Below are positions 24,735 to 36,803 of a stretch of 60,000 nt of DNA, piece by piece. The DNA is from Apostichopus japonicus (taxonomy: Eukaryota; Echinodermata; Holothuroidea; Aspidochirotida; Stichopodidae), in contig NC_092569.1 of assembly GCF_037975245.1 (NCBI RefSeq), forward strand, positions 17,281,501 through 17,341,500, read 5' to 3'. Below the pieces are notes generated by a model. That model did not search any database. It saw nothing but the letters and a program-made list of their open reading frames with translations, and had not been told where the DNA came from. The first letter of the stretch is position 1; the number at the start of each line of letters is the position of its first letter. Made by a program: the position numbers and the translations under genes.

Positions 24735-24999
24735 CGGCATTACTTTCGACTTCCCCAATATGTTTAAACTGATATTGCCCCCATGCATCAGTTATGCGAA
24801 AACCTCTGTATGTTGTATAGAAAGAAGCTCCATTAGATAATTCTATGTCCACACGAAGTTCGTATTCTGCTTGGTTCGTCAAATGTGATAACTTTTCATT
24901 GCCGAGCCAAAACTCAGTTGAGAGGAAACCAAATCCATCTTCATACTGTGACCAACTCCTATTGAAATTCACAGCACCACTGTTACGGCGTTGTATTAC
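24735..24999 (-). CDS. Copy A, exon 3: middle of FBG1
   Basis: 265 bp, phase 0 in, phase 1 out. Reads V-I-Q-R-R, F-N-R-S-W-S-Q-Y-E-D-G-F-G, E-F-W-L-G-N-E-K-L, L-T-N-Q and L-R-V-D-I-E-L, the canonical fibrinogen middle block, then G-F-R-I-T-D-A-W-G-Q-Y. The next exon is TIL, not the expected third fibrinogen block. Confidence 0.8.
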
Positions 25000-25261
25000 C
25001 TATAACAGAAAAGAAATAGATTGCGAACACTAGCACCACTTCATTATTGGCAAACGGGCAATTGTTCAACCCATTGATGTAACTATTAATGAAGATCGTC
25101 TCCGAAAATGATAACTATTTTCCTAATGTCGACGTTACTGAGTGGAGAATGCGACTTATTGATCACGCCAACACATTTTTAAGTCATAATACCTACATGC
25201 TAGCGAAAGGCTTTATTACTTTTAAAATATGTCTAAAACATTTCCCTGTAGACGTACGTAC

Positions 25262-25431
25262 CGTCCAGCCTCCCGGGCTAACATCGTTGTTGCAGTACAC
25301 TTCAAATGGTTCTTCAAATCCCTCTGGCTTGATTATGTATACTCCGCTGAAACTGGACGTAGAACACTGACTTTGAACGTCCCGGCAGTCCTTTGGTTAT
25401 TCAGAACGTTGATAAAAGAAGTAATTTGCCA
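25262..25431 (-). pseudogene. Copy A, exon 2: start of FBG1, with in-frame TAA
   Basis: Reads ...R-S-E-stop-P-K-D-C-R-D-V-Q-S-Q-C... through G-V-Y-I-I-K-P-E-G-F, Y-C-N-N-D and G-G-W-T, ending before donor GTACGT. The TAA (25397-25399) corresponds to TAT in B and C. If splicing uses the downstream acceptor AAAG|GAC (exon then begins at GACTGC), the stop is intronic and the exon is 129 bp. Only that choice matches the phase-0 end of exon 1. Confidence 0.7.
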
Positions 25432-28400
25432 CTGTTAAAAAGAGAGAAAAACATTGAAAATATTTAAAATATGCTTTGTGTTCAAATTGTAAAATAACGT
25501 GTCACTGCATACTGATACTCGACCGTTAAAAATATCTTGCCAGGAAAATTGGAGCAGGTGATGTGGAATTAGACAATTTTCAGAAAAGACATGAACACCT
25601 TTACATTAAATTTGGTACATATATCATTTTCTGTGTTAGATTATTTGGAATAAATTTATGTTAATGTAAGATATGTCATGGTAGGAATAATACAACGAAA
25701 TAATGAAACAGTTCTATGCCTTATAATTTGTTTTAAAAGCACTCGTGAATACGTTTGGAAAAATTGTCAGTTGTAATTTTGTATTGTCGCAAGTTGTCGA
25801 AAGTAACACACCAAATGTTGTATCACATACATACTGTCAATAAAACAGAAAGTCACACAACGTTATCTGCGATGTAGCGACACAAATTTGTATTAGTTAA
25901 TTACTTGTTTGTATATCTAGATGACATGGCAAACGAAGCAATTATGGTTAAACATCTTACTGTGATTGTCATTTGTAGTTGAAGGTAAACTTCTCCGATG
26001 AATATTCTATTAATGAGAAGAAGAGCCATAAGCAAAAACATAAATATATATGTTCTGTTTATTAATAGTAGGCTAACAAACAATCATTTACAGGCAAATA
26101 ACAAATGCAACAAGCTTCGGAAAACAAGTATTTCCAAATGGTTGCTCAAGAACATTTTTGCCAGCGTTACGGATGTTTGACAACTGCAATCATTACGATG
26201 ATTCAATTTTTAATTGTAATTTTAAAATATTGACTCAACTTGGTAAAGTGAGTAAAATCAATCAGAACTAAATGGAAATATTTCCCATATGTTATTTGGA
26301 GGTGAAGGGGTGCAGCGGGAGTAGGGGCTAGGGTTGAAGGACAAAACATTGTCTAGAATTTAAACTCAATATATCTAAATAGTAATATAACTCTTTTCAA
26401 ACGTAAAATTATGTTTCAATACTATTATTTTTTTTAGTATATATTTTCTTTTCATGTGCAACAGAATAAATTTGCAACGAGATTGGAAATGCATTCAAGT
26501 TACACAGATGACTATGTGAAAAAAGAATATACTTTTACAGCGCTATGCAGGCGATGTTAAATTATTGAAGATTGAATTATTTCGTATTTTGCTTTCTGAC
26601 ATTAAGGACATTTTGAAAGAAATATGTTTAAGAACATTAAGTTTAAGAGATAATTTTCATTTACACAGTCATTCCAGCATATTATTAAGGTCGATATGAA
26701 ATTTGTCTGTATGTTGCTAAAGATCACATAGATAGAGATGACATAAAAGTTCTTACATCATATACGCATTTATCGTCCACAGTACTATCGCAGAATTGTC
26801 AGGGTGAAATATTAAAAACGAAAACGAATAAAAAAAAACCTTCATGGTGAGAGAATGAATGTTTGTGAATACTAACGAAGTGTTTTTAAGTTAAATGATA
26901 CTTGTGCCTGTCGTTTATTAGATAGTTGGCAATGTTTTCTAGCTTGATATAACAAGTAATCATATCAATGAATAAATTAGACAACGTGAGTAGATGTGTA
27001 ACAAAAACAGCAAACACGTCATGCTTTTTGGAACTAGATTTGAATATGAAAGGAAATTTTTCTACACCGTATATTGTATTTAATAATGTTGACCCTTATT
27101 AATTGACATGGAATTACGAAACGGTATGATATTCAACAATTGCATGCAATCGATTTGCAGAAGATATTGACTGATCCAAATGAAAAGAAACATGCTTTCA
27201 ATCGTAAAAACACTAGAACTTTAAAAAGTAATACGTGTGAAATTACTTGACAATATCCTGTGCCGGTTTATGTGTGTTACAACTAGAGTTAACGATACAC
27301 TAAATAAACAGTAACACTTATTAAGGATTCATGTTTTAAATGTCATAATTAGAAGTCGCCGAGAACTAGGTTTATACCATGGTACCTTTGTAAGAATCAC
27401 ATTGTCAAGTTACAAACTACTTCCTTGGTAGTTTAGGACATAAACTCCATAATTGTGCATTAGTCTTCAAAGTCATGAAAACCACTGAGGTTACTCATAT
27501 AATTATTACATGGAAGCAAATTGTTAAGTTGAATTATGCGACGGAGGCAAAAGTGCATTGGTGTTTAAAGTTACTTTTAATAAAAAGTATAAAATCCAAC
27601 TAGACCCGAAATATATTAAAACGTATATAGCAGCAAGTTTCTAAAACATATCTTCTTTCTCTATGAACATTTTATAATCTAGAAAAAAATATAACTTTGT
27701 CTTGTAAAATGACGTTGATTGACAAACAAAGACAAAGTGGACTGATTTTAATTACAAACATTGTCAGAAAGTGTCATTTGTTCAAGCTTCCAACATAGAT
27801 ATTTCCGAAGTTACAATATGAAATTCTTTTTTTTTTGACAAGCAACGTTATCATTTTACAGTTCCGCCTATGATATTGCAATAATATAAGCTCTATAATT
27901 GTGCCTTATAGCCTTACAAATCATGAAAACCATCGTTTACTTATGTTAGTTTTGCGTTTAAGCTAACTGTTAAATACAATTGTTGCTAGACAAAATACAT
28001 TGTGTTTGAAGTTACTTTCAATAATTGACCCCTCTTAATATGTTTATGAGAATTAGTGTTATTTTGTTTGGTCGTAAATTTAATCGTGTATATACTTTGT
28101 AGCAAATCCGAATTAAAGTTTGAAATTGATTTGTTCATTTGAAACGAATAATATCAATAAATGGAGTTTAACAAAAAAAAAAGTAGCTGAAGGTCCTCAT
28201 GATGGCTGTCCAATCACATCGTCAATGTATTTTGATCAGGTTAAATATCGAACTGAATATGCAAATTTGATATACATGCATCAAACTGGTACTACAGATA
28301 TATAAATGAGGTTTAAAAAATTAACCCCATCTTAATAAGAAGTGATCAAATAAATCTAAACGCGGTATATATTAAAATATTTAGAAGCAAGGTTCTGAAA

Positions 28401-29721
28401 CATCTGTTCTTACTACATAAAAATTTAGACAGTGTAGAAATAAGTTTCGTTAAATGACGTTGATAGACAAACAAAGAAAAAGTAGACTAATTTTAATTAC
28501 AAATGCTGTCAGAAAATTTGTTCAAGCTTTAAGCATAGATATTTCCGAAATTCATGTTTATGTTCTGCCTATGATATTGAAACAACTTTGTTGATACTTT
28601 GAGTATGATATGAATATATTCACCATAACTTAGTATCCTATCAACGCTCAACAATAATTAAAAACAAAATATATGATAAAGAGAAAAAGTAATAAATGAT
28701 CTCGAATCTATTACCAGATTTTCTCACTTATAACATATAGAATACGCAAATAATTAACGTAGAATATTGGCAGCGAGAAAGGGTAAAGGCTTTACTTGGA
28801 CAAGAAGTCGACCGACTTAATGTTACAGAAAGTGGGAATTGATTGTTATTATATTATTTTTATTTTTGGCTTTAATTAAAACCTGTTGAGATAAAGATGG
28901 AATCATTTAATTAATCAAATGTCAAGTCTCTTTTTTTTTCGGGTAAGATAAACCTATATTGTAGTCTGACAATAATTTGCGTACAAATGTAGTCAAATCG
29001 ATTCGTTAATAGGCAATTTTCCTTATTTAAATGTTATGGATTGCGTTTTGAATTTACCCGTTCAACTGTCTTAAAATAATTTTCGCGAATTTTTTGTTTT
29101 ATTCTGAAAATGTTAACAGTTATATACTAAACCATTCAGTAAAACAGACAATTCTAATACTTGATCGTTTGTGTTATATAACATTAATTAGCGACAAATG
29201 GGTAAAATATATACACTTGAGGATGTGTAAGCGAGAATGTGTGTTGTTAATTAAAAATATGACAAAACGTTTATCAAGGCAATGTAAAATTTGATATGTT
29301 ACTCAACAGAAAATATAATTTGTTATTGCAAATTAGTTTTGTATTACTTCCAGTGCAAATCTTTGCAGCACAAACACACCTTGATGTAGGCTGCTGAAGA
29401 TACATTATTAATTGGAAAACGAGGATTTTTGGTTAAGAAGAATTATAAGCAAAGTGCATTTACTGTTTTATCAGTCGCCATATTCAACTTGATATTTTGA
29501 AAATATAACTTGTAAAACAGGTTATCAAGTATTTTGAGTTTCTACATATTTTTGTGGAAATTATCAAATCTAACAAGCGAGAAAGATACATTAAAGAAAG
29601 GTTATCAAATTATTGAATTTTCTACCATATATTTTTTTCTTTAAATTGTAACATCTAACAAACAAGAAAGATTCATGATTTATGAGAAACAAGAACGAAA
29701 ACTTTTAAACTTTTAACTCAC
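25432..29721 (-). other. Intron 1 of copy A
   Basis: About 4.3 kb. Aligns closely with intron 1 of copy B (40343-44781) with small indels. The part next to exon 2 differs strongly from copy C, which instead resembles copy Z. No conserved coding frame was seen, though a short extra exon joining the phases cannot be excluded. Confidence 0.7.
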
Positions 29722-29802
29722 CATTTCTTCCGAGGACGTAAAAGCGATCGCTGTTGTGCACAAGAATGCAAATATTGCTCGAACAATCACGGAAGGCTCC
29801 AT
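29722..29802 (-). CDS. Copy A, exon 1: signal peptide
   Basis: 27 codons from ATG 29802 (M-E-P-S-V-I-V-R-A-I-F-A-F-L-C) to donor GTGAGT at phase 0. A TGA in frame upstream confirms the start. Hydrophobic core and a Ser-Ser-Glu-Glu tail as in the paralogs. Confidence 0.75.
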
Positions 29803-30055
29803 ATTGATTAATGTATTGGTCTGGAATGAATGACAACTCAAATGAAATGTATCTCAAGAGGTAAGAAATATCCTCGTTGTTCCTGAAAACAACGGATGAC
29901 CTGAAGTGCATTCAAAATATTGTAAAATAATGATGTCTCGCAGCCAGATTACATTGTTCTTCTTCGTCGTTAGATATTGTCTCTCAGTTTTACACAGATA
30001 AGGATTCAAAGGCACCCATCCACTATGGAAACTTCCAGTCGGTCAAGAAAGACGT

Positions 30056-30088
30056 GTTACGTCACGTTGCGGAAATATTTACACATTG
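30056..30088 (-). promoter_or_regulatory. Conserved promoter block of copy A
   Basis: Same 33-bp block as at 4098-4130 and 45108-45140, here 254 bp upstream of the start codon. Contains CRE-like TGACGTAA, C/EBP-like TTTCCGCAA and forkhead-like TGTAAATA on the gene strand. The flanking 'ggattcaaaggcacccatc' segment on the ATG side is also conserved in all three copies. Confidence 0.5.
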
Positions 30089-30119
30089 CCATCTACAGTT
30101 TGAAGATGTGTTAACTCTG

Positions 30120-33100
30120 GGATTCTGCCTTTCGATATTACAAATGTAATATTCGTGGCTTCGACAACACAAAAGATAAAGCCAGTTGCCAACATTTACA
30201 TGCATGCATAGTTACACTGTTATATAGCTTACATATTTTTTTTCTCTCTTCAATCGTGATTTTCTGTAACGTTACTTACCTAGTGCAGATTATCGTTTTG
30301 GGGAAGTTAATAAGCGGAACAATTCCTAGCGTGAACAAATGAACACTTCCGAACAACAACAGCGGTAATTGAACTAAGTAGATACCCAAGTCTACACTAC
30401 AAGTCTTTATGGTATCTAGATAAAGAGGTTTTATTACATGACAGGTATTGAAGAATAACGAGAGTGCTCAAGTATATGTAGAAGTTTTTTTCTTATGACA
30501 GGAATCTACTGCGTAAATGAACAATCTCACTATTTAAGATTAAAGATCCTATGTGTATACGTACCATTGTCTGGCTTGAAAGGTGGTGAGGGGAGGGGGG
30601 GGGGGGTAATGAAGTACACACAAGCACATGGAAAAAGTATTTGCTAACGTTTTATATTACATGTGTAAAGATCTAGCTTACGACCTGGCTCCTATAGGTT
30701 AAATAAGAATGAACCTATAAAGAGCTAGATCTATCCAGGTGATGACGAGAACTGACCCTGCTAAGTTTAGGGAAACTACAATTGTGGGATGTTGTATACA
30801 TGTTAGAAATCATCATACTATTAACAATATTACCGTTCATAAGCATATTGCTCCAGAGACAAATCACAAGTGAACAAAAGTAGGTACTTTCGTAAGTGCT
30901 GAGGCACGTTGAAAATGCTAGAAAATTACATTGGGATCCCGCAAGTTACATTTCGGGCCCACCGCTGGTTAAGATAATTATAGTTATGATACGCCTTACA
31001 TCTGTAATAAAATGTTCAGCCATATTGGACATAATATCAATGCTAAAGTTCCTTCGCGCGCTTTGTTAATATGAAGTCATATTTGATCAACAAATAAGAC
31101 CATCCTGTGTCAATTGAGATCGTGTTACATGTTTTTTTTTTTGTTAACATTATATACAGAGTTTATTGATGGTTTTATCGCATCTTTAGAATTCTAAAAT
31201 TTCTTGTTTTGTAGGATGACATCCTTGCTAGTGACAACACAAGCAAACTGGTGCATCATGAAGCTGATGATATCAACACCCCCTTGAGTCTGTGAATCAG
31301 TCAACATATACTGAATATAGTCATGACATATCTTGTATGGAAACTTCAGATTTATATATAAATATACTATTGTAGAAGTGAAGGGCTTTGCTTTAAATCA
31401 GTACACAAGACAAATTATACCATAAGACATGTTTACGGTGTACCAAGACAATCGAGGCATCTATCAAGCTACGAAATGTAAGAATTGACGCAAAATGTAA
31501 TTTTAACCAGGTGTGTAATAACTTTCACCGCAAAATGTGATCTTAACGTAATATGCAATTTCTTGTTGGCGCGAAATGTAATAAAAAAAGAGAGATGTAA
31601 TGAAGCAAAATATTAAAACTGATTGACTGAAAAATGTCATAAATCAAAATGTAAGAACCTTTGTCAACGAAGACAACCGCAATGTGTGCTCTGAGTAAGA
31701 ACTTAAATTATCGATAAGTATAAGTGATGTAACCAAAGTGTTCCTTTTATTGGGCTAAAGTGTTCAACGAGTATTGTGACTGGTAATATACAGTAATAAC
31801 TACCGATAATGTAACACCAGAACGTATAGATGCATTAAGATTTCGCCAGAACACAATTTTCCGAATCAAATCTTCAGGCTGGTTCAACCCACACAAAAAA
31901 AGGCCTTAACACCTACACTGACATACATAGAAATTCCTAAAGTTTTCCTTTAGGAGTAAATATATATAGTTGAAACTTATTCAATATTTTTCTTCAAAAG
32001 TTGACGAATATAGGACCACGTTGCCTCTTAACAGCCACCACCTTTACGATATTTCTGAAAGGAAAGGGGACATCTATCCTCTTAGACCTATGCACTGGAC
32101 GATATGAAATACGTTGCCTAACACTATACACAGCATTCTTGCGCTGCTAGTTTAGAGCCTATATCGTATCATCAAAAGCAATCGTTACAAGCGTTGATTA
32201 CAAATTAACTCTTGGACACTAAGAATGGTGACAACAAATTGGTTTTCTGCCCTCACAGCATGAACGCTGGCTACCTGTCATACCATACATTATCCCGCGT
32301 GATGATGCTTATTCAACGCTACCAATTATATAAAGCTTACACGGTATGCATTATGTAATACATAAAGTTGTCCCTCTTCAATCTTGATTTTCTGTTTGTT
32401 CCGTTCATAAACTTCGTGAGATTATTGAATCAGGATGTTAGCAATAAGCGGAAAGAATTCTTAGCGTGAGCAAATTATAACTGCGGAACATTATAGAATG
32501 CAAATCTAGATAATGTCCAATCTGAACAGGCGATGACGCAAACTCGCCTTCCATAGTTGTCGGATATTACTATTCGGAAATGTTGTATGCAAGCTAGAAA
32601 TCAGTATAGCCCTTAAAACATTACGGTTCATTAACACATTTCTCCACAGAGCCAACACTACAATGGGATCCCACAAGATCCATTTCGTTCCCAACCCTGC
32701 TGAGTGAATGAAACAAGTATATGCGTTGCGAAATCAAGTACACTGTTCAGCCGTATTTGATATTCTATCACTATTTCAAAGCATACTTAATCCCGTAAAT
32801 AAAGTCAGCCTGTGTTGGGTCACCAAAGACGCATAATGCGAAAATTTGACATATGCAGTTAGCCGTTATGTGTATTTAAGAAGAAGCTGGTTTAGTAGCA
32901 GCACTTCCATTTTCTATTATAAGATAAGACCCGACAGTATGCTTGATATTTATACCCCACACGTATACAAACTCATGAAAGTTGTCAACTTGTCAACAAA
33001 ATTAACATCCTTTCCTCCTCTCTCATAAAGGGGAGGGGTGGGAGGGGGGGTTAGAGAGCAAAGTATAAAAACCTGACAAATGCTAATAATTATCATCTCA

Positions 33101-36100
33101 TTTTTCAGTCATAGATTTAATCTTACATACTCCTTAAACAAAATATATAATATAAACCAGTATTTTAAACATTTAATTAGCTCGTCACAGAGGGTGACAA
33201 TCATTGCATACTGCTCTTGCTACATTAAAACCACAGCAGGTCGATCAATTGTTGTTAAAGTTGTGTAAGGAATCACTGCCAGGAATATAAAATGATTGTT
33301 TAGTCTGTAATACAAACTATATGCATTGGCAAGCATTCAAGTTTCATTTTTTATCGATCTACGTTTCCGTATATTTCTTCAGCGTATATTGGTTTGCAGT
33401 ATAATTAGTTTTGTCGTCGGCATCAAATGTAATGATACGACAATTTTCACCTTAGTCAAGTAACGAATGTCAGTGGCATACTGAATTTGAGTTCAATGCT
33501 TTGTACAAATCAGTTACTACATTGGGTAAATGGTTAATGATACATATAAGTTACACGTTATTGTCAGATGAAATAAAATAAACCATTGGAAAAATATCAT
33601 AAATTATATCATTAAAATATTAGTAAATTAGTTTTGGAAAAAGAATTAAATGTTTTAAGCAAACTAAATTTCAAAGAATTGGACTCATATCAGAGAATTT
33701 GATAAACACGTGAACCGAAGGACTATGACGCTCAAACAGATGCCATTTAAACAGGTTGTACAAGTTATGATAGTCTTGTAAGCATAACTAACCAAAAAAT
33801 ACCATACCCTTGGAAAATTAATCCGAGTAAGTCTTGTTCTTTTAGTTTCTCGTTAAAATAATTAACTTTTTTTGTAAAGATACAGAAGGTGATGATTTTC
33901 AATTAATAACCAGGCCGTAATAATCATCCCTACACTTAGAGATACAGAACAGCAATATATGTGAATTATTTTTTTGTAAGGGGAGGGGTGATGGGGTGGG
34001 GAGGGGAGGGGCCGCAAACTCTGACATGATCACATGGGGTGGACTACATTTGAAGTGTGGGAGTTCGATTGATTTTCTTATAGCATGGTATAATGAGATC
34101 TATGAGAATGGCGAATGAATTTAGTGTCACGATGGACACTTGAGATGAGAAACGGTTTATTAAATATAAAAAAAGGTCACGAGACTATATCTCCGGGAAA
34201 ATGTTGATAACTGAGACTGCGAGGAAGGGAAAATCTACATATTCAATATTTATATCATGAAATATTTCTAGAGGGATGCAAGAACGTTTGATTTTCAAGC
34301 GTTTGATAAGACATTGTATGGTACATTCAGATATTCGAGTAAGTGTGTTTGTGTTCGAAATACAGAAAGCACGAGAGTGCCATATCCTGGTGTCTAGAGG
34401 TGTCGAAATCACGAAATTGCTCATCCAAACAACAGAAGTCCTTGTATGAGCACGCTCTTGACTCGGCCAAAATAGGTTCAATTTCATTTTGAATATGTTG
34501 AATTTATAGCAAACTGAGAGAATCTGCCACCGAAGAGCAATTCAATCAGCAAGTCAAGTCGAGACTAATTCATGGTTCTATTCGATCCATTATGAAAGTG
34601 TAAATACTAACTCACTAATGTTCATAGCTGATCATAAAGTATATGCTGTCAGTGACATATTTAAATTTATTTGCTGATTTCATATAGTTATTTTGTAAAG
34701 TATAAAATACCAGCCTTGTTCACCCGCAACGGAAATACTTTTGTTTTAAAGTCACCCTCGAAACATCAAGTTACTTGATCTGTTCTTAACCCTAGTAACT
34801 TTACTTTGAGAGTCTACCCATGTAATCATACTGGTGTTACGTCAAGTATAACTAGTCAATTTGAAGATACTGGCCATAGTCCTGGTTAACTGTTGATGAC
34901 CGATCTTTCCTATATATGGTGTAGATATCAGAAGAACAAAGCGCGTATTCAGCTTACATTATTAACATTAAGTTACTTCCACGGTTTGTTACATTATGTG
35001 TCGTTCAAGTGAAAATAGTCACATTAGGATTTATTTACATTCGGTGTCCTTCCCTTTATGTCCCGAGTGTACTCGTTAACATCTTTAAAATAGGTGTAGG
35101 TAGTTTACATGGACCTTGGCGGGTGAATGACATATCACAGGCTGCTGATGCAGTGCTTTTGCTTCCCTTGCAGTGCCATTTTACTTTAACCGATTCCCAG
35201 GGGCTCCAAGCTACAAGGTTGCTATGTTTAAAATTGGATAATGTAAAGTACTAAATAGAGGGCGATGCCGGAACAGTCTCTTAATTTACAACATTGTGAA
35301 TGTATTTATAGTACAAATGTAGGAGAAACAAAGGTGCGGGGAAATAACACTTTGTCGTTAAAGGAGCATTACAACAGTTAAGCATGTCTAAAAATTGATG
35401 TTGCTATGAGTACACAGAAAAATAACGAAAATAAATGTTGTTCTGATCACTTACTTGTATTTTAGTGCACCACCCCTTTAAATATCATCAAGTGGAAATC
35501 GCCTCTTTTATCAAGAATCTCGCATTGTTTATACGTGCCATATCAACATTAGAATTATGTACATTTGACGGAAGGGAAAACAAGCTAGTGCTTTACGGTT
35601 TGCATTTTTTTTTCATTTTGCAGATGTTAGCACACCATAAAACAGATGGTTTACTTATTAAGAGGTTTGAAGATGATTGCAGGCATTTTAGAAATTCGCC
35701 GGCGAATGGGAAAGTTACGCAACGTGAACTAAAATATGAGTTGCTAACACCTATGGCAAACTGTTACCTCTAATATCGCAAATCATTCCGGTCACAGAAG
35801 TTAAATTTCGCAGGCAATCATATGTCGAGTGAGATATGCTAGTTGGAGACGTTTTACCCATGCTATTGTGGCCTTGTTAAGGGGTGGGTGTAGTGTGTAA
35901 TTCAATCAAGCAATTAATAAATTGAAGTTTGATACATTTGTCCGATCATTTCATCTCAAAGTTTTCAAGTTCAATGTTCTTCTTCATAACGCATTAAAAA
36001 CTATAAAGAAATATTAATTGTATATACTGCACGAAACATGAAGATTATGAAAGATATGATTGTCACCATATGTACGTTTTGCTCTATTGTAAATATATTT

Positions 36101-36203
36101 ACTACATTAAGCTATATTACTTTATATACTTCATATACTATATACTTTAAGGTAATAAATACAATAAACCAAATAAAGACACACAAATAATTCTGTTTTG
36201 TGT
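30120..36203. other. Intergenic region between copies A and B
   Basis: Upstream flank of A and downstream flank of B. It aligns over most of its length with 46200-53500, the B-C interval. Contains G-rich tracts (about 30590-30607, 33030-33050 and 33980-34010) and a 'gcaaaatgtaat' repeat block (31490-31680). The longest open frames (34185-34487 minus, 35465-35773 plus) are broken in the B-C paralogous segment, so I do not call genes. Confidence 0.6.
31475..31680. repeat. Degenerate 'gcaaaatgtaat' repeat block
   Basis: Six or more imperfect repeats of a GC(A/G)AAATGTAA-type motif with variable spacing. Paralogous block at about 47540-47730. Confidence 0.5.
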
Positions 36204-36209
36204 TTTATT
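36204..36209 (-). terminator. Candidate polyadenylation signal, copy B
   Basis: AATAAA on the minus strand, about 320 bp past the stop codon at 36529. The spacing is similar to the candidate in copy A. Confidence 0.35.
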
Positions 36210-36528
36210 TAGTCTCATTACAATTTATAACAATCAATTAAAATACTTAGTGTAAATAATGGACGATTCAATGACGAGTCTGTAGTTTCAACAATATTTA
36301 ACTTGATCAATCTGCTTACCACATTTGAACAAATATGTTCAATATAAAAGATAATTTTCATCCTCGAAGATGATACATAATTCAAATGTATTTGTTCAGA
36401 TAATAACATTGTCTCGTTTCCTCCAGTTAACTTCTCATAATTATTACGCCAATTGATTTCAGTAAATAAGGTTCCTTATACAACAATGCGTTAGGGAGAA
36501 ATCCCATTATACGTGATCCTTCATCAAG

Positions 36529-36803
36529 TCAAGAGGTTGGTCGAATTTTCATTTCAACGAATTCTGGGTTGCAGTAATAATAATAATAGTAAGAGTAGAT
36601 CATTTCCCCGTTGACTCCGTTGTAGACGCCGTTGTCTCTGTATTGGAAGCGGTGACAATTGTCACCATAACATTTAGAGCAAAAGTTATCATAGTGCCAC
36701 CAACCGCTCATGTGTTTCTCTGCGCAGTTGAAGTTGCCACATGCGTCATTGTCTCGGTCATGTGTGCTGAACTGTTTTCCTCTGCTGTAATAGAGATAAT
36801 TAC
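36529..36803 (-). CDS. Copy B, exon 7: C-terminal third of FBG2
   Basis: 275 bp, 33 bp shorter than A and C. Contains Y-S-R-G-K-Q-F-S-T-H-D-R-D-N-D-A-C-G, N-C-A-E-K-H, G-W-W-H-Y-D, then C-S-K-C and N-C-H, but the S-S-C-K-S-Y-C-T-Y-x-N-L segment is missing. A TAT/TAC run encodes six tyrosines before C-N-P and V-E-M-K-I-R-P. Stop TGA at 36529-36531. Confidence 0.82.

Larger units (their letters stand above)
21445..29802 (-). pseudogene. Copy A: fibrinogen-related gene, probably inactivated
   Basis: Seven exons are placed: 29722-29802, 25262-25431, 24735-24999, 24328-24514, 23868-24170, 23256-23526 and 21445-21752. The intended product matches copies B and C: signal peptide, partial FBG1, TIL, TILa/VWC-like, EGF-like and full FBG2. 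Two lesions are visible. The TIL exon has a 28-bp deletion that shifts the frame and reaches a TAG within the exon. The FBG1 first exon has TAA where B and C have TAT (25397-25399), which matters only if the upstream acceptor is used. The FBG2 exons are fully open and keep all key residues, so decay is recent, or a transcript skipping the TIL exon could exist. The TIL exon is 187 bp with entry phase 1 and exit phase 0, so skipping it also breaks frame. Confidence 0.75.

Noticed and set aside
30590-30607. Poly-G tracts as conserved quadruplex elements
   Set aside because: Tracts occur at paralogous upstream positions but vary in length and sit in duplicated DNA, so conservation cannot be separated from shared ancestry.
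31475-31680. CRISPR-like or regular array
   Set aside because: The repeats are degenerate, irregularly spaced and in a eukaryotic genome.
34185-34487. 100-codon minus-strand open frame
   Set aside because: The paralogous segment near 51200-51560 is broken by stops and indels, so the frame is not conserved.
35465-35773. 102-codon plus-strand open frame
   Set aside because: The duplicate at about 52560-52870 has frameshifts; no domain is recognisable.
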